A DNA stretch of 64,000 bases from Pseudomonas fragi (GTDB lineage: Bacteria > Pseudomonadota > Gammaproteobacteria > Pseudomonadales > Pseudomonadaceae): the NCBI RefSeq assembly GCF_900105835.1, contig NZ_LT629783.1, forward strand, positions 4,982,501 to 5,046,500, given 5' to 3'. Every line of letters begins with the position of its first letter. The first letter of the stretch is position 1. A model generated the notes under the pieces. That model was given only the letters and a program-made list of their open reading frames with translations. It did not search any database and was not told the origin of the DNA. The position numbers and the translations under genes were made by a program. Positions 20,059 to 30,777 of the stretch are shown here, in pieces.

Positions 20059-21135
20059 ATGCGCGATCGACTGTTGGCTGCGGAAAAGGTTAAGGCCATC
20101 GATTGGCGGGACGACGCCCTGTATCTGCTGGATCAACGCATTTTGCCCTTTGAAGAGAACTGGCTGGCGTACACCGGGGTAGACGGTGTTGCACAGGCCA
20201 TTCGCGACATGGTCGTGCGTGGCGCGCCTGCGATTGGTATCGCGGCGGCCTACGGTGTGGTGCTGGCGGCGCGTGCACGCAAGGCGGCGGGCGGTGACTG
20301 GCTGGCTGCGCTGGAAGAGGACTTTACCCTGCTGGCGGACTCGCGCCCCACGGCGGTCAATCTGTTCTGGGCGTTGAACCGCATGCGTGACCGGCTGGCC
20401 CGTTCCCGGACCCGCGCCGATGTGCTGCAGGTGCTTGAGGCCGAAGCGGTGGCCATCCATGAAAGTGATCGTGAAGCCAATTTGACCATGGCTCAGCTGG
20501 GCGTTGATGTGATTCGCCGTCACCAGGGCAATGCCCAGGCCGTGCTGACCCACTGCAACACCGGTGCGCTGGCGACAGGCGGGTTTGGCACAGCGCTGGG
20601 GGTGATTCGTGCGGCCTGGCTTGAAGGCATGATCGAGCAGGTCTATGCCGACGAAACCCGGCCCTGGCTGCAGGGTTCGCGCCTGACCGCGTGGGAACTG
20701 GCCAACGAGGGCATCCCGGTGGTGCTCAATGTTGATTCGGCAGCGGCGCACATCATGAAAACCAAGGGCGTGACCTGGGTGATCGTCGGGGCTGACCGCA
20801 TCACTGCCAATGGCGATGTGGCGAACAAGATCGGCACCTACCAGCTGGCGGTCAACGCCATGCATCACGGTGTGCGCTTTATGGTGGTGGCTCCGAGCTC
20901 GACCATCGACATGGAGCTGGCCACGGGCGATGACATCCCGATTGAAGAACGTGACGGCCGTGAGCTGCTGGAAGTGGGTGGCAAGCGCGTGGGTGCTGAT
21001 GTGCAGGCGTTCAACCCGGTGTTTGACGTGACCCCGGCCGACCTGATTGACGTTATTGTTACCGAGAAGGGAGTGATCGAACGTCCCGACGCGGCCAAAA
21101 TGGCGCAATTGATGTGTCGCAAGCGGTTGCACTGA
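20059..21135 (+). CDS. mtnA: S-methyl-5-thioribose-1-phosphate isomerase
   Basis: Isomerises methylthioribose-1-phosphate to methylthioribulose-1-phosphate in methionine salvage. From the ATG at 20059 the protein has 358 residues, the family length, beginning [11 protein letters not shown]; an ATG 12 bp upstream is less likely because the GGGGGAAGG ribosome site lies between the two. Motifs seen are [30 protein letters not shown] (catalytic Cys) and [17 protein letters not shown] (catalytic Asp). A long inverted repeat, then gyrA, follow on the same strand. Confidence 0.96.
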   Translation: MRDRLLAAEKVKAIDWRDDALYLLDQRILPFEENWLAYTGVDGVAQAIRDMVVRGAPAIGIAAAYGVVLAARARKAAGGDWLAALEEDFTLLADSRPTAVNLFWALNRMRDRLARSRTRADVLQVLEAEAVAIHESDREANLTMAQLGVDVIRRHQGNAQAVLTHCNTGALATGGFGTALGVIRAAWLEGMIEQVYADETRPWLQGSRLTAWELANEGIPVVLNVDSAAAHIMKTKGVTWVIVGADRITANGDVANKIGTYQLAVNAMHHGVRFMVVAPSSTIDMELATGDDIPIEERDGRELLEVGGKRVGADVQAFNPVFDVTPADLIDVIVTEKGVIERPDAAKMAQLMCRKRLH

Positions 21136-21145
21136 ACCCCAATCT

Positions 21146-21290
21146 GTAGCAGCTGCCGAAGGAACGAGGCTGCGTCCGGCGGCAAAGCCGTCGTAAAACC
21201 TGAGGGCATAGTTTGCCTGAAATACCGCAGGGCCTGAATTTACGACGACTGCGTCGCCGAACGCAGCCTCGTTCCTTCGGCAACTGCTAC
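21146..21290. repeat. 145-bp imperfect inverted repeat (REPIN-like) between mtnA and gyrA
   Basis: Two 52-nt arms (21146-21197 and 21239-21290) are near-perfect reverse complements, starting GTAGCAGCTGCCGAAGGAAC and ending with the matching CTGCTAC. The 41-nt centre is unpaired. The shape fits a Pseudomonas REP doublet (REPIN), mobilised in trans by a RAYT transposase that is not in this window. In RNA it would fold into a long hairpin and could end mtnA transcription. Confidence 0.8.
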
Positions 21291-21616
21291 GCAAGGTATT
21301 GCTCTCGTAGCGCCCCGCAGGATTGGTTGCCGAGCCTTCAAATCGCCTTCAGAGTCCCTCTGAGCCCCTTCACGCCGACAAGCGTCGCAATTACTACGCT
21401 CCATGCGCATCTGAGGGATAGGTGCGTGGCGGCGATTGTGATAACATTCGGCGGTTTCCAGGGTGGCCCGCAAGGGTTGCCCTTACTGCGCAAATCCGTG
21501 ACATAACTTGTTGATTTGTCGTAAGTCGTTGCGTGGCACGTGGCCAGCGGCGGCGAGCTTCGTTCGTCCCGAATGGATGTGGCGAAGTTTCACCCGAAAA
21601 AGGAATCAGGCTTCTC
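21291..21616 (+). other. gyrA upstream region
   Basis: This 326-bp stretch between the inverted repeat and gyrA holds no convincing gene. A weak -35/-10 pair (TTGCCC at 21477-21482 and a CATAAC-like box near 21502) could be the gyrA promoter. The ORF running through it is only an upstream extension of the gyrA frame. Confidence 0.4.
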
Positions 21617-24277
21617 ATGGGCGAACTGGCCAAAGAAATCCTCCCGGTCAATATCGAAGACGAGCTGAAACAGTCCTACCTCGACTACGCAATGAGCGTA
21701 ATTGTCGGGCGGGCACTGCCTGATGCGCGCGATGGCTTGAAGCCCGTGCACAGGCGTGTGCTGTTTGCGATGAGCGAACTGAACAACGACTGGAACAAGC
21801 CGTACAAGAAATCTGCCCGTGTGGTCGGTGACGTTATCGGTAAGTATCACCCGCACGGTGACACTGCTGTTTACGACACCATCGTTCGAATGGCTCAGCC
21901 ATTCTCCCTGCGCTACCTGCTGGTAGACGGTCAGGGCAACTTCGGTTCGGTCGACGGCGACAACGCTGCGGCCATGCGATACACCGAAGTGCGCATGACC
22001 AAGTTGGCCCACGAGCTGCTGGCCGACTTGCACAAAGAGACCGTGGACTGGGTGCCGAACTACGACGGCACGGAAATGATCCCGGCCGTCATGCCGACAC
22101 GCATTCCCAACTTGCTGGTCAACGGCTCCAGCGGTATCGCCGTGGGCATGGCCACCAATATTCCGCCGCACAACCTGGGCGAAGTCATCGACGGCTGCCT
22201 GGCGCTGATCGACAACCCGGAACTGAGCATCGATGAACTGATGCAGTTCATTCCGGGCCCTGACTTCCCGACCGCCGCGATCATCAATGGTCGTGCCGGC
22301 ATCATCGAAGCCTATCGCACCGGTCGTGGTCGCATTTACATGCGCGCCCGTTCGATGATCGAAGACATCGACAAGGTCGGTGGTCGTCAGCAAATCGTCA
22401 TCACCGAGCTGCCGTACCAGCTGAACAAGGCGCGTCTGATCGAAAAGATCGCCGAGCTGGTTAAAGAGAAGAAGCTCGAAGGCATTACCGAGCTGCGCGA
22501 CGAGTCCGACAAGGACGGCATGCGCGTAGTGATCGAGCTGCGCCGCGGTGAAGTGCCGGAGGTTATTCTCAATAACCTTTACGCTCAGACCCAGCTGCAA
22601 AGTGTTTTCGGTATCAACATCGTTGCGTTGATCGATGGCCGCCCACGCATCCTGAACCTCAAGGATCTGCTGGAAGCCTTCGTGCGTCACCGTCGCGAAG
22701 TGGTTACCCGTCGTACCGTTTTTGAACTGCGCAAAGCCCGTGAACGTGGCCACATCCTTGAAGGTCAGGCCGTTGCCCTGTCCAACATCGATCCGGTGAT
22801 CGCGTTGATCAAGGCCTCGCCAACCCCGTCCGAAGCCAAGGAAGCGCTGATCAGCACCCCTTGGGAGTCGACTGCGGTAGTAGCGATGGTTGAGCGCGCC
22901 GGTGCCGATTCGTGCCGCCCGGAAAACCTCGATCCGCAATACGGTCTGCGTGACGGCAAGTACTTCCTGTCGCCAGAACAGGCCCAGGCCATCCTTGAGT
23001 TGCGTCTGCACCGTTTGACCGGTCTTGAGCACGAGAAGCTGCTGGCCGAGTACCAGGAAATCCTCAACCAGATCGGTGAGCTGATCCGCATCCTCAACAG
23101 CGCCGTGCGCCTGATGGAAGTGATCCGTGAGGAACTGGAAGTCATTCGTGCCGAATACGGCGATGTGCGCCGCACCGAAATCCTTGATCACCGTCTTGAC
23201 CTGACCCTGGGCGACATGATCCCGGAAGAAGAGCGCGTCGTGACCATTTCCCACGGTGGCTATGCCAAGACCCAGCCATTGGCTGCGTACCAGGCCCAGC
23301 GTCGTGGCGGTAAAGGTAAATCGGCTACTGGCGTCAAGGATGAGGACTACATCGCTCACCTGCTGGTTGCCAACAGCCACACCACGCTGCTGCTGTTCTC
23401 CAGCAAGGGCAAGGTGTACTGGCTCAAGACCTATGAAATCCCTGAAGCATCCCGTGCGGCCCGTGGTCGTCCGCTGGTGAACCTGCTGCCGCTGGATGAG
23501 GGTGAATACATCACCACCATGCTGCCGGTCGAGGAATACACCGAAGGTCACTTCATCTTTATGGCGACCGCCAACGGCACCGTGAAGAAGACCCCGCTGG
23601 AAGCCTTCAGCCGTCAGCGCAGCGTAGGCTTGATCGCGCTGGAGCTGGACGAAGGCGACGTGCTGATCAGTGCCGCGATTACCGATGGCGAGCGTGAAGT
23701 CATGCTGTTCTCCGATGGTGGCAAGGTGACTCGCTTCAAGGAGTCCGATGTCCGTGCCATGGGTCGTACTGCCCGCGGTGTGCGCGGCATGCGTCTGCCG
23801 GAAGGGCAGAAGCTGATTTCGATGCTGATCCCTGAAGAGGGCAGCCAGATCCTCACCGCTTCGGCGCGTGGTTATGGCAAGCGTACGGCGATCAGCGAGT
23901 TCCCTGAGTACAAGCGTGGCGGTCAGGGCGTTATTGCCATGGTCAGCAATGAGCGTAACGGTCGTCTGGTCGGTGCGGTTCAGGTGCAGGACGGTGAAGA
24001 AATCATGTTGATTTCGGATCAGGGCACCCTGGTGCGTACGCGGGTCGACGAAGTGTCGAGCCTGGGTCGAAACACCCAGGGCGTCACCTTGATCAAGCTG
24101 GCCAGCGATGAAACGCTGGTAGGGCTTGAGCGGGTCCAGGAGCCTTCGGAAGTGGAAGGCGATGAGCTCGAAGGTGAGGGCGAAGGCGGTGCAGAGTTCG
24201 ACGGTGAGGCCATCCACGATGGCGCCGACGACGAGCAGCCGCTAGAGGCTGGCGCTGACGAAGAACCGCAGGAATAA
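21617..24277 (+). CDS. gyrA: DNA gyrase subunit A
   Basis: Breakage-reunion subunit of gyrase, which introduces negative supercoils with GyrB. The 886 residues start [18 protein letters not shown] at the ATG at 21617, the family N-terminus; the frame is open for 28 codons upstream but without similarity. The catalytic Tyr122 is in AMRYTEVRM. Quinolone-determining residues are Thr83 and Asp87 ([10 protein letters not shown]), the usual susceptible Pseudomonas state. The GyrA box QRRGGKG and beta-pinwheel repeats follow, ending in a strongly acidic Glu/Asp/Gly tail. It heads the block that continues with serC. Confidence 0.99.
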   Translation: MGELAKEILPVNIEDELKQSYLDYAMSVIVGRALPDARDGLKPVHRRVLFAMSELNNDWNKPYKKSARVVGDVIGKYHPHGDTAVYDTIVRMAQPFSLRYLLVDGQGNFGSVDGDNAAAMRYTEVRMTKLAHELLADLHKETVDWVPNYDGTEMIPAVMPTRIPNLLVNGSSGIAVGMATNIPPHNLGEVIDGCLALIDNPELSIDELMQFIPGPDFPTAAIINGRAGIIEAYRTGRGRIYMRARSMIEDIDKVGGRQQIVITELPYQLNKARLIEKIAELVKEKKLEGITELRDESDKDGMRVVIELRRGEVPEVILNNLYAQTQLQSVFGINIVALIDGRPRILNLKDLLEAFVRHRREVVTRRTVFELRKARERGHILEGQAVALSNIDPVIALIKASPTPSEAKEALISTPWESTAVVAMVERAGADSCRPENLDPQYGLRDGKYFLSPEQAQAILELRLHRLTGLEHEKLLAEYQEILNQIGELIRILNSAVRLMEVIREELEVIRAEYGDVRRTEILDHRLDLTLGDMIPEEERVVTISHGGYAKTQPLAAYQAQRRGGKGKSATGVKDEDYIAHLLVANSHTTLLLFSSKGKVYWLKTYEIPEASRAARGRPLVNLLPLDEGEYITTMLPVEEYTEGHFIFMATANGTVKKTPLEAFSRQRSVGLIALELDEGDVLISAAITDGEREVMLFSDGGKVTRFKESDVRAMGRTARGVRGMRLPEGQKLISMLIPEEGSQILTASARGYGKRTAISEFPEYKRGGQGVIAMVSNERNGRLVGAVQVQDGEEIMLISDQGTLVRTRVDEVSSLGRNTQGVTLIKLASDETLVGLERVQEPSEVEGDELEGEGEGGAEFDGEAIHDGADDEQPLEAGADEEPQE

Positions 24278-24288
24278 GCGGACACACA

Positions 24289-24318
24289 GGGGGCGGATGA
24301 GAATTCGCCCCCTTGTTG
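24289..24318 (+). terminator. GC-rich hairpin after gyrA
   Basis: GGGGGCG (24289-24295) pairs with CGCCCCC (24306-24312) across a 10-nt loop, followed by TTGTTGT. The T-tract is broken, so it may be a partial terminator separating gyrA from the serC unit. Confidence 0.6.
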
Positions 24319-24428
24319 TATGTCCGGTATGAAAGTTTGCGACACTGAGGGGCATGTCTGCTCCAGTAAAGAACACAGTGTCGAGAGTTGATTTATTGCG
24401 TGATCACCAAATCAGAGTGAGAGTGGAA

Positions 24429-25514
24429 GTGAGCAAACGAGCCTATAACTTCTGCGCAGGTCCTGCTGCGCTACCTGAAGCTGTCCTGTTGCGTGCCCAG
24501 TCCGAGTTGCTCGACTGGCATGGCAAGGGCCTCTCGGTCATGGAAATGAGCCATCGCAGCGATGAGTTCGTGTCCATTGCGACCAAGGCTGAGCAGGATC
24601 TGCGCGACCTGCTGTCTATTCCCTCGAACTACAAAGTCCTGTTTCTGCAAGGCGGTGCCAGCCAGCAATTTGCCCAGATTCCACTGAATCTGCTGCCTGA
24701 AAATGGCTCGGCGGATTACATCGATACCGGTATCTGGTCGCAGAAGGCTATTGAAGAGGCTTCGCGCTTCGGTCACGTCAATGTGGCAGCCACGGCCAAG
24801 CCTTACGATTACTTCGCGATTCCTGGTCAGAATGAGTGGAACCTGTCCAAGGACGCGGCCTACGTTCATTACGCGCCAAACGAAACCATCGGTGGTCTGG
24901 AGTTCAACTGGATCCCGGAAACCGGCGATGTGCCGTTGGTTGCTGACATGTCTTCGGACATCCTGTCGCGTCCGGTCGATGTATCCCGCTTCGGCATGAT
25001 TTACGCTGGCGCCCAGAAGAACATCGGGCCAAGCGGCATCGTGGTCAACATCATTCGTGAAGACCTGCTGGGCCGTGCGCGTTCGATCTGCCCGACCATG
25101 CTCGACTACAAGGTCGCGGCTGACAACGGCTCGATGTACAACACCCCGCCGACCCTGGCCTGGTACCTGTCCGGCCTGGTGTTCGAATGGCTGAAAGAGC
25201 AGGGCGGTGTCGAGGCGATCGGCAAGCTCAATGAAGTGAAAAAACGTACCTTGTACGACTTCATCGATGCCAGCGGGCTGTACAGCAACCCGATCAACTT
25301 CTCTGATCGCTCGTGGATGAACGTACCGTTCCGCCTTGCGGACGATCGTCTCGACAAGCCATTCCTGGCAGGCGCCGAAGCACGCGGGCTGCTCAACCTC
25401 AAGGGGCATCGCTCCGTGGGTGGCATGCGCGCTTCGATCTATAACGCCGTGGACATCAATGCAGTCAATGCGCTGGTGGCTTACATGGCAGAGTTCGAAA
25501 AGGAACACGGCTAA
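24429..25514 (+). CDS. serC: Phosphoserine aminotransferase
   Basis: PLP enzyme converting 3-phosphohydroxypyruvate to phosphoserine in serine biosynthesis; it also serves the pyridoxine pathway. With the GTG start at 24429 it has 361 residues and begins with the standard VSKRAYNFCAGPAALP; GAGTGGAA lies upstream. An ATG at 24354 in frame would add 25 residues lacking family similarity. The PLP lysine is in YAGAQKNIGPSG. Its TAA overlaps the pheA ATG by one base. Confidence 0.97.
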   Translation: MSKRAYNFCAGPAALPEAVLLRAQSELLDWHGKGLSVMEMSHRSDEFVSIATKAEQDLRDLLSIPSNYKVLFLQGGASQQFAQIPLNLLPENGSADYIDTGIWSQKAIEEASRFGHVNVAATAKPYDYFAIPGQNEWNLSKDAAYVHYAPNETIGGLEFNWIPETGDVPLVADMSSDILSRPVDVSRFGMIYAGAQKNIGPSGIVVNIIREDLLGRARSICPTMLDYKVAADNGSMYNTPPTLAWYLSGLVFEWLKEQGGVEAIGKLNEVKKRTLYDFIDASGLYSNPINFSDRSWMNVPFRLADDRLDKPFLAGAEARGLLNLKGHRSVGGMRASIYNAVDINAVNALVAYMAEFEKEHG

Positions 25515-26608
25515 TGTCCGAGCAAGAACTCAAGGCCCTGCGCCTGCGTATCGACAGCCTGGACGAGAAAGTCCTGGAGCTGATCAGCGAGCGGGCACGT
25601 TGTGCCCAGGAAGTGGCGCGGGTCAAAATGGCCTCGCTGGCTGAGGGCGAAGTGCCGGTCTTTTACCGGCCTGAGCGTGAGGCCCAGGTGCTCAAACGCG
25701 TCATGGAGCGCAACAAGGGCCCGTTGGGCAATGAAGAGATGGCGCGGTTGTTCCGCGAGATCATGTCTTCGTGCCTGGCGCTGGAGCAGCCGCTGAAAGT
25801 GGCTTATCTGGGCCCGGAAGGCACCTTTACCCAGGCGGCGGCCATGAAGCACTTTGGCCATGCGGTCATCAGCAAGCCTATGGCTGCGATTGACGAAGTG
25901 TTCCGTGAAGTGGCTGCCGGTGCGGTGAATTTTGGCGTGGTGCCGGTGGAAAACTCCACCGAAGGCGCAGTCAACCACACCCTCGACAGCTTCCTTGAGC
26001 ATGACATGGTGATTTGCGGCGAAGTTGAGCTGCGCATCCACCATCACCTGCTGGTCGGCGAAAACACCAAGACAGACAGCATCAGCCGCATCTACTCCCA
26101 CGCCCAGTCGCTGGCCCAGTGCCGCAAATGGCTGGATGCGCATTACCCGAATGTCGAGCGCATTGCGGTGTCGAGTAATGCCGAAGCGGCCAAGCGGGTC
26201 AAGGGTGAGTGGAACTCTGCCGCCATTGCCGGTGATATGGCTGCGGGCCTGTATGGTCTGACGCGCCTGGCCGAAAAAATCGAAGACCGCCCGGATAACT
26301 CCACGCGGTTCTTGATGATTGGCAGCCAGGAAGTGCCGCCAACTGGCGATGACAAAACTTCGATCATTGTGTCGATGAGTAACCGTCCGGGCGCCCTGCA
26401 TGAGCTGCTGGTGCCGTTCCATGAAAACGGGATCGATCTGACGCGCATTGAGACGCGTCCTTCGCGTAGCGGTAAATGGACCTATGTGTTTTTCATCGAC
26501 TTTGCTGGCCATCACCGCGACCCGTTGGTCAAAAGTGTCCTTGAGCAGATCAGTCAAGAAGCCGTAGCGCTTAAAGTATTGGGTTCCTACCCGAAAGCGG
26601 TTCTCTGA
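25514..26608 (+). CDS. pheA: Bifunctional chorismate mutase / prephenate dehydratase
   Basis: P-protein of phenylalanine biosynthesis: chorismate to prephenate to phenylpyruvate. The 364 residues show an AroQ-type mutase at about 1-85 (LRLRIDSLDEKVLELISERARCA), a dehydratase domain (YLGPEGTFTQAA, then VPVENSTEGAVNHTLD with the active-site Thr/Glu region), and a C-terminal ACT domain (about 280-360, NRPGALHELL and IETRPSRSGKW) for feedback by phenylalanine. It is translationally coupled to serC and followed by hisC after 11 bp. Confidence 0.98.
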   Translation: MSEQELKALRLRIDSLDEKVLELISERARCAQEVARVKMASLAEGEVPVFYRPEREAQVLKRVMERNKGPLGNEEMARLFREIMSSCLALEQPLKVAYLGPEGTFTQAAAMKHFGHAVISKPMAAIDEVFREVAAGAVNFGVVPVENSTEGAVNHTLDSFLEHDMVICGEVELRIHHHLLVGENTKTDSISRIYSHAQSLAQCRKWLDAHYPNVERIAVSSNAEAAKRVKGEWNSAAIAGDMAAGLYGLTRLAEKIEDRPDNSTRFLMIGSQEVPPTGDDKTSIIVSMSNRPGALHELLVPFHENGIDLTRIETRPSRSGKWTYVFFIDFAGHHRDPLVKSVLEQISQEAVALKVLGSYPKAVL

Positions 26609-26619
26609 GGCGATAAAAC

Positions 26620-27732
26620 ATGAGCGGTGATTTCCTCGCCCTGGCGCAGCCGGGCGTGCAACAACTTTCGCCTTATGTCCCGGGCAAGCCTGTGGACGAA
26701 CTGGCGCGTGAGCTGGATCTGGATCCGGCGACCATCGTCAAGCTGGCCAGCAATGAAAACCCTTTGGGTGCCAGCCCCAAGGCGCTGGAAGCCATTCGTG
26801 CCGAGCTGGCCGAATTGACGCGTTACCCGGATGGCAATGGTTTTGCCTTGAAAAGCCTGTTGGCCGGGCAGTGCGGTGTTGAGCTAGACCAGGTCACCCT
26901 GGGTAATGGCTCCAACGACATCCTGGAGCTGGTGGCGCGTGCCTACCTGGCGCCTGGCCTGAATGCAGTGTTCAGTGAGCATGCATTTGCCGTGTATCCG
27001 ATCGTGACCCAGGCGGCAGGTGCCCAGGCCCGCGTCGTGCCGGCCAGGGATTGGGGGCATGACCTGCCTGCCATGCTTGCTGCCATAGATGCTGATACCC
27101 GGGTGGTCTTTATTGCCAACCCGAACAACCCGACCGGCACCTGGTTTGGCGTCGATGCACTGAACGAATTTTTGCAGGACGTGCCCGAGCATGTGCTCGT
27201 GGTGCTGGACGAAGCCTATATCGAGTACGCAGAGGGCGGTGATCTGCCTGATGGCCTGGAGTTCCTGTCGGCTTATCCAAACCTGCTGGTTTCCCGTACC
27301 TTCTCCAAGGCCTATGGCCTGGCTGCGTTGCGCGTGGGTTATGGGCTGTCGACGGCGGTGGTGGCCGATGTGCTCAACCGGGTCCGCCAGCCATTCAACG
27401 TCAACAGCCTGGCGCTGGCAGCGGCTTGTGCGGCCCTGCAGGATACCGATTACCTGGCGCAAAGCCGTCGCCTGAACGAAGCCGGCATGCAGCAGCTGCA
27501 GGATGGTTTTCGTCAGTTGGGCCTGGGCTGGATTCCGTCCCGGGGCAACTTTATCGCGGTGGATCTCGGTCAGGTGGCGGCTCCCGTCTATCAGGGGCTG
27601 CTGCGCGAAGGTGTGATCGTGCGCCCGGTGGCCAACTACGGCATGCCCAACCATTTGCGTATCACAATTGGTTTGCCGGCGGAAAACACCCGTCTGCTTG
27701 AGGCGCTGTCCAAGGTTCTTGCCCGTGGTTGA
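26620..27732 (+). CDS. hisC: Histidinol-phosphate / aromatic aminotransferase
   Basis: PLP aminotransferase of 370 residues, the HisC2-type paralogue found in this cluster. HisC-family enzymes here act broadly on aromatic 2-oxo acids, so it may serve phenylalanine and tyrosine as well as histidine synthesis. Motifs: LASNENPLGASPKA (substrate loop), NPNNPTGTW, DEAYIEYA, and the PLP lysine in SRTFSKAYGLAALRVGYG. It sits between pheA and tyrA-aroA; the next start codon follows its stop by 4 bp. Confidence 0.93.
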   Translation: MSGDFLALAQPGVQQLSPYVPGKPVDELARELDLDPATIVKLASNENPLGASPKALEAIRAELAELTRYPDGNGFALKSLLAGQCGVELDQVTLGNGSNDILELVARAYLAPGLNAVFSEHAFAVYPIVTQAAGAQARVVPARDWGHDLPAMLAAIDADTRVVFIANPNNPTGTWFGVDALNEFLQDVPEHVLVVLDEAYIEYAEGGDLPDGLEFLSAYPNLLVSRTFSKAYGLAALRVGYGLSTAVVADVLNRVRQPFNVNSLALAAACAALQDTDYLAQSRRLNEAGMQQLQDGFRQLGLGWIPSRGNFIAVDLGQVAAPVYQGLLREGVIVRPVANYGMPNHLRITIGLPAENTRLLEALSKVLARG

Positions 27733-27736
27733 TGTA

Positions 27737-29968
27737 ATGTCTGTGCAATCTGTAAAGCCTGTAATAGGGCGTCTGGTCGTGGTCGGGCTGGGCCTGATTG
27801 GTGGCTCCTTCGCCAAAGGTCTGCGTGAAAGCGGTTTGTGTGCCGAGGTGGTCGGGGTCGATCTCGACCCTCAGTCCTGTGCCCTGGCTGTGGAGCTGGG
27901 GGTTGTCGACCGCTGTGAAGCGGACCTGGCGACCGCCTGTGTGGGGGCTGATGTGATCCAGTTGGCCGTGCCGATCCTGGCCATGGAAAAAATGCTCGGC
28001 CTTCTGGCGGGCATGGACCTTGGCCGGGCGGTGCTGACGGATGTAGGCAGTGCCAAGGGTAATGTCGTGCGCGCTGCGGCACAGGCTTTTGGTGGCATGC
28101 CGCCGCGTTTCGTGCCCGGCCATCCGATTGCCGGGTCCGAGCAAAGTGGCGTCGAAGCCTCGAATGCCAGCCTGTTCCAGCGCCACAAGGTGATCTTGAC
28201 CCCTGTGGCCCAGACCGATGCCGATGCGTTGGCCCTGGTCGATACGATGTGGCGCGCCCTGGGTGCGGACGTCGAACATATGCAGGTCGAGCGACATGAC
28301 GAGGTGCTGGCGGCAACCAGCCATTTGCCTCATTTGCTGGCCTTCGGGCTGGTGGATTCTCTTGCCAAGCGCAACGAGAATCTGGATATCTTCCGTTACG
28401 CAGCGGGTGGCTTCCGTGATTTCACAAGAATCGCCGGCAGCGACCCGGTAATGTGGCATGACATTTTTCTCGCGAACCGCGAGGCAGTGCTGCGCACATT
28501 GGATACATTTCGCAGTGATCTCGACGCCTTGCGCGACGCGGTCGATGCAGGGGATGGGCATCAATTGCTGGGCGTCTTTACGCGCGCCCGGGTTGCCCGC
28601 GAGCATTTCAGTAAAATCCTGGCCCGCCGGGCATATGTGGACGCTATGAATTCCAACGATCTGATTTTTTTGGCAAATCCTGGTGGTCAAGTAACTGGCC
28701 GGATCCGCGTACCAGGCGACAAATCCATTTCCCACCGCTCGATCATGCTCGGCTCATTGGCTGAAGGCACGACCGAGGTGGAAGGTTTCCTTGAGGGTGA
28801 AGATGCCCTGGCCACGCTGCAGGCGTTCCGTGACATGGGCGTGGTGATTGAAGGCCCGCATCATGGTCGCGTGACCATTCATGGTGTCGGCCTGCACGGC
28901 TTGAAAGCGCCGCCGGGCCCGATCTACCTGGGTAACTCGGGCACCTCCATGCGCCTGTTGTCCGGCCTGCTGGCCGCGCAGAATTTCGATACCACCCTGA
29001 CCGGCGATGCATCCCTGACCAAGCGTCCGATGAATCGTGTGGCCAACCCGTTGCGCGAAATGGGTGCCGTGATTGAAACCGCTGCCGAAGGTCGTCCACC
29101 GATGACCATTCGCGGCGGTCATGCGCTCAAGGGCATGGACTACACCTTGCCGATGGCCAGTGCCCAGGTTAAATCCTGCCTGTTGCTGGCAGGGCTGTAT
29201 GCTGAAGGCAAGACTTCGGTCACCGAGCCAGCGCCAACCCGCGACCATACCGAGCGCATGCTGCAAGGCTTCGGCTACCCGGTTACGGTTAATGGTCCTA
29301 CGGCTTCGGTTGAATCGGGCCACAAGCTGACAGCGACCCATATTGAAGTGCCGGGGGATATTTCCTCTTCGGCGTTCTTCCTGGTTGCCGCCTCCATTGC
29401 TGAAGGCTCGGACCTGCTGCTTGAGCATGTCGGTATCAATCCGACCCGTACTGGCGTTATCGATATCCTGCGCCTGATGGGGGCTGACATCACGCTTGAG
29501 AACCAGCGCGAAGTGGGCGGCGAGCCGGTGGCTGACTTGCGCGTACGCGCAGCTAAACTCAAGGGTATCGAGATTCCTGAAGAGCTGGTGCCGTTGGCAA
29601 TCGACGAATTCCCGGTCCTGTTCGTGGCCGCCGCTGTCGCCGAGGGTCGCACGATCCTACGCGGTGCAGAGGAGTTGCGGGTCAAGGAATCCGACCGCAT
29701 TCAGGTAATGGCAGATGGCTTGCTGAGCCTGGGTGTGAAGTGCGAGCCAACCCCGGATGGCATCATTATTGAGGGTGGTTCCATCGGCGGTGGTGAGGTT
29801 CATGGGCATGGCGACCACCGTATCGCGATGGCCTTCAGTGTGGCTTCGTTGCGCGCAACCGCTCCAATCCGTATCCATGATTGCGCCAACGTTGCGACTT
29901 CGTTCCCCAACTTCCTTGCCCTGTGCAAGCAAGTGGGCATGCGTGTAGCTCAAGAGGCAAACTCGTGA
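27737..29968 (+). CDS. tyrA-aroA: Fused prephenate dehydrogenase / EPSP synthase
   Basis: A 743-residue fusion. Residues about 1-300 are a TyrA dehydrogenase with NAD motif [13 protein letters not shown] and the catalytic region [15 protein letters not shown]. From about residue 310 ([11 protein letters not shown]) comes AroA, which makes EPSP from shikimate-3-phosphate and PEP. The AroA half carries the four class II EPSPS motifs: GDKS, SAQVK, RDHTE and NPTR, plus RPMNR. The ATG at 27737 is used because an upstream extension would lie inside hisC. Gene fusion is normal for Pseudomonas. The cmk start overlaps its stop. Confidence 0.97.
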   Translation: MSVQSVKPVIGRLVVVGLGLIGGSFAKGLRESGLCAEVVGVDLDPQSCALAVELGVVDRCEADLATACVGADVIQLAVPILAMEKMLGLLAGMDLGRAVLTDVGSAKGNVVRAAAQAFGGMPPRFVPGHPIAGSEQSGVEASNASLFQRHKVILTPVAQTDADALALVDTMWRALGADVEHMQVERHDEVLAATSHLPHLLAFGLVDSLAKRNENLDIFRYAAGGFRDFTRIAGSDPVMWHDIFLANREAVLRTLDTFRSDLDALRDAVDAGDGHQLLGVFTRARVAREHFSKILARRAYVDAMNSNDLIFLANPGGQVTGRIRVPGDKSISHRSIMLGSLAEGTTEVEGFLEGEDALATLQAFRDMGVVIEGPHHGRVTIHGVGLHGLKAPPGPIYLGNSGTSMRLLSGLLAAQNFDTTLTGDASLTKRPMNRVANPLREMGAVIETAAEGRPPMTIRGGHALKGMDYTLPMASAQVKSCLLLAGLYAEGKTSVTEPAPTRDHTERMLQGFGYPVTVNGPTASVESGHKLTATHIEVPGDISSSAFFLVAASIAEGSDLLLEHVGINPTRTGVIDILRLMGADITLENQREVGGEPVADLRVRAAKLKGIEIPEELVPLAIDEFPVLFVAAAVAEGRTILRGAEELRVKESDRIQVMADGLLSLGVKCEPTPDGIIIEGGSIGGGEVHGHGDHRIAMAFSVASLRATAPIRIHDCANVATSFPNFLALCKQVGMRVAQEANS

Positions 29969-30654
29969 TGGTTTCGGCACCGGTTATCACCATCGACGGC
30001 CCGAGCGGTTCAGGCAAAGGCACGGTTGCTGGCATCCTGGCCAAGCGCCTGGGGTGGAATTTGCTCGACTCCGGTGCTCTGTACCGCCTGTTGGCATTTG
30101 CCGCAGGTAATCACGGCGTTGCTCTGGATAACGAGGCGTTGCTGGAAAAACTGGCGGCGCATCTTGATGTTCAGTTCATCGGCGCGACGGACGGTAAGCC
30201 AGCACGGATCATTCTGGAAGGTGATGACGTGACCCACGCCATCCGCAGCGAGACCGTAGCGGCTGGAGCCTCGAAAGTCGCGGCTTTGCCGGCTGTTCGC
30301 GATGCATTGCTGCAGCGTCAGCGTGCCTTTCTGGAGTTTCCGGGCCTGGTTGCAGATGGTCGGGACATGGGTACGGTGGTGTTTCCTGACGCGCCATTGA
30401 AGGTTTTTCTGACCGCCAGCGCCGAGGAGCGGGCCCGTCGCCGTTACTTGCAGTTGAAGGCCAAGGGCGATGATGTTAGTCTCTCGGGTCTGCTAGATGA
30501 GATTCGTGCCCGCGACGAGCGTGACACGCAGCGTGCAATAGCCCCGCTCAAACCGGCGGCTGATGCCATACAGCTGGACTCCACGGAGTTGTCAATCGAG
30601 CAGGTGCTGGAACGCATCATGAGTGAAATCGCACTTCGCGATATCGCTGGATGA
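29968..30654 (+). CDS. cmk: Cytidylate kinase
   Basis: Phosphorylates CMP and dCMP with ATP. The 228 residues contain the P-loop [13 protein letters not shown] near residue 8, the CMP-binding segment [23 protein letters not shown] and the lid [10 protein letters not shown] with DERD. The ATG shares a base with the preceding TGA. A longer frame starts at 29881 but runs through the end of aroA and is rejected. rpsA follows after a 123-bp leader. Confidence 0.97.
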   Translation: MVSAPVITIDGPSGSGKGTVAGILAKRLGWNLLDSGALYRLLAFAAGNHGVALDNEALLEKLAAHLDVQFIGATDGKPARIILEGDDVTHAIRSETVAAGASKVAALPAVRDALLQRQRAFLEFPGLVADGRDMGTVVFPDAPLKVFLTASAEERARRRYLQLKAKGDDVSLSGLLDEIRARDERDTQRAIAPLKPAADAIQLDSTELSIEQVLERIMSEIALRDIAG

Positions 30655-30665
30655 CCAAGAAAGCG

Positions 30666-30700
30666 TGCAGGAGACCAGAAATAGTCCTGCATGCCTTCTT
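30666..30700 (+). terminator. Weak hairpin after cmk
   Basis: TGCAGGA (30666-30672) and TCCTGCA (30685-30691) form a 7-bp stem, followed by a pyrimidine-rich TGCCTTCTTTT. It could attenuate read-through from cmk into rpsA. Confidence 0.45.
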
Positions 30701-30715
30701 TTATATGAACGTAAC

Positions 30716-30735
30716 CCACATTGTCTGGAATGTGG
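30716..30735 (+). promoter_or_regulatory. Hairpin in the rpsA leader
   Basis: CCACATT and AATGTGG form a perfect 7-bp stem with a GTCTGG loop, ending 42 bp before the rpsA ATG. In E. coli the rpsA leader folds into hairpins through which S1 represses its own translation; a similar role here is inferred. Confidence 0.45.
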
Positions 30736-30777
30736 CAGATGGGCGTATTCCTTCGCCCTTGATCAACAGGAATTAAA

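Noticed and set aside
21590..24217. Antisense 875-codon open frame opposite gyrA
   Set aside because: It mirrors the gyrA codons, has no start signal or recognisable domain, and arises because GC-rich codon bias suppresses stop codons on the opposite strand. The same applies to the long antisense frames opposite rpsA, pap and fumC.
24354..24428. Upstream ATG extension of serC
   Set aside because: The family N-terminus starts at the GTG at 24429; the extra 25 residues have no similarity.
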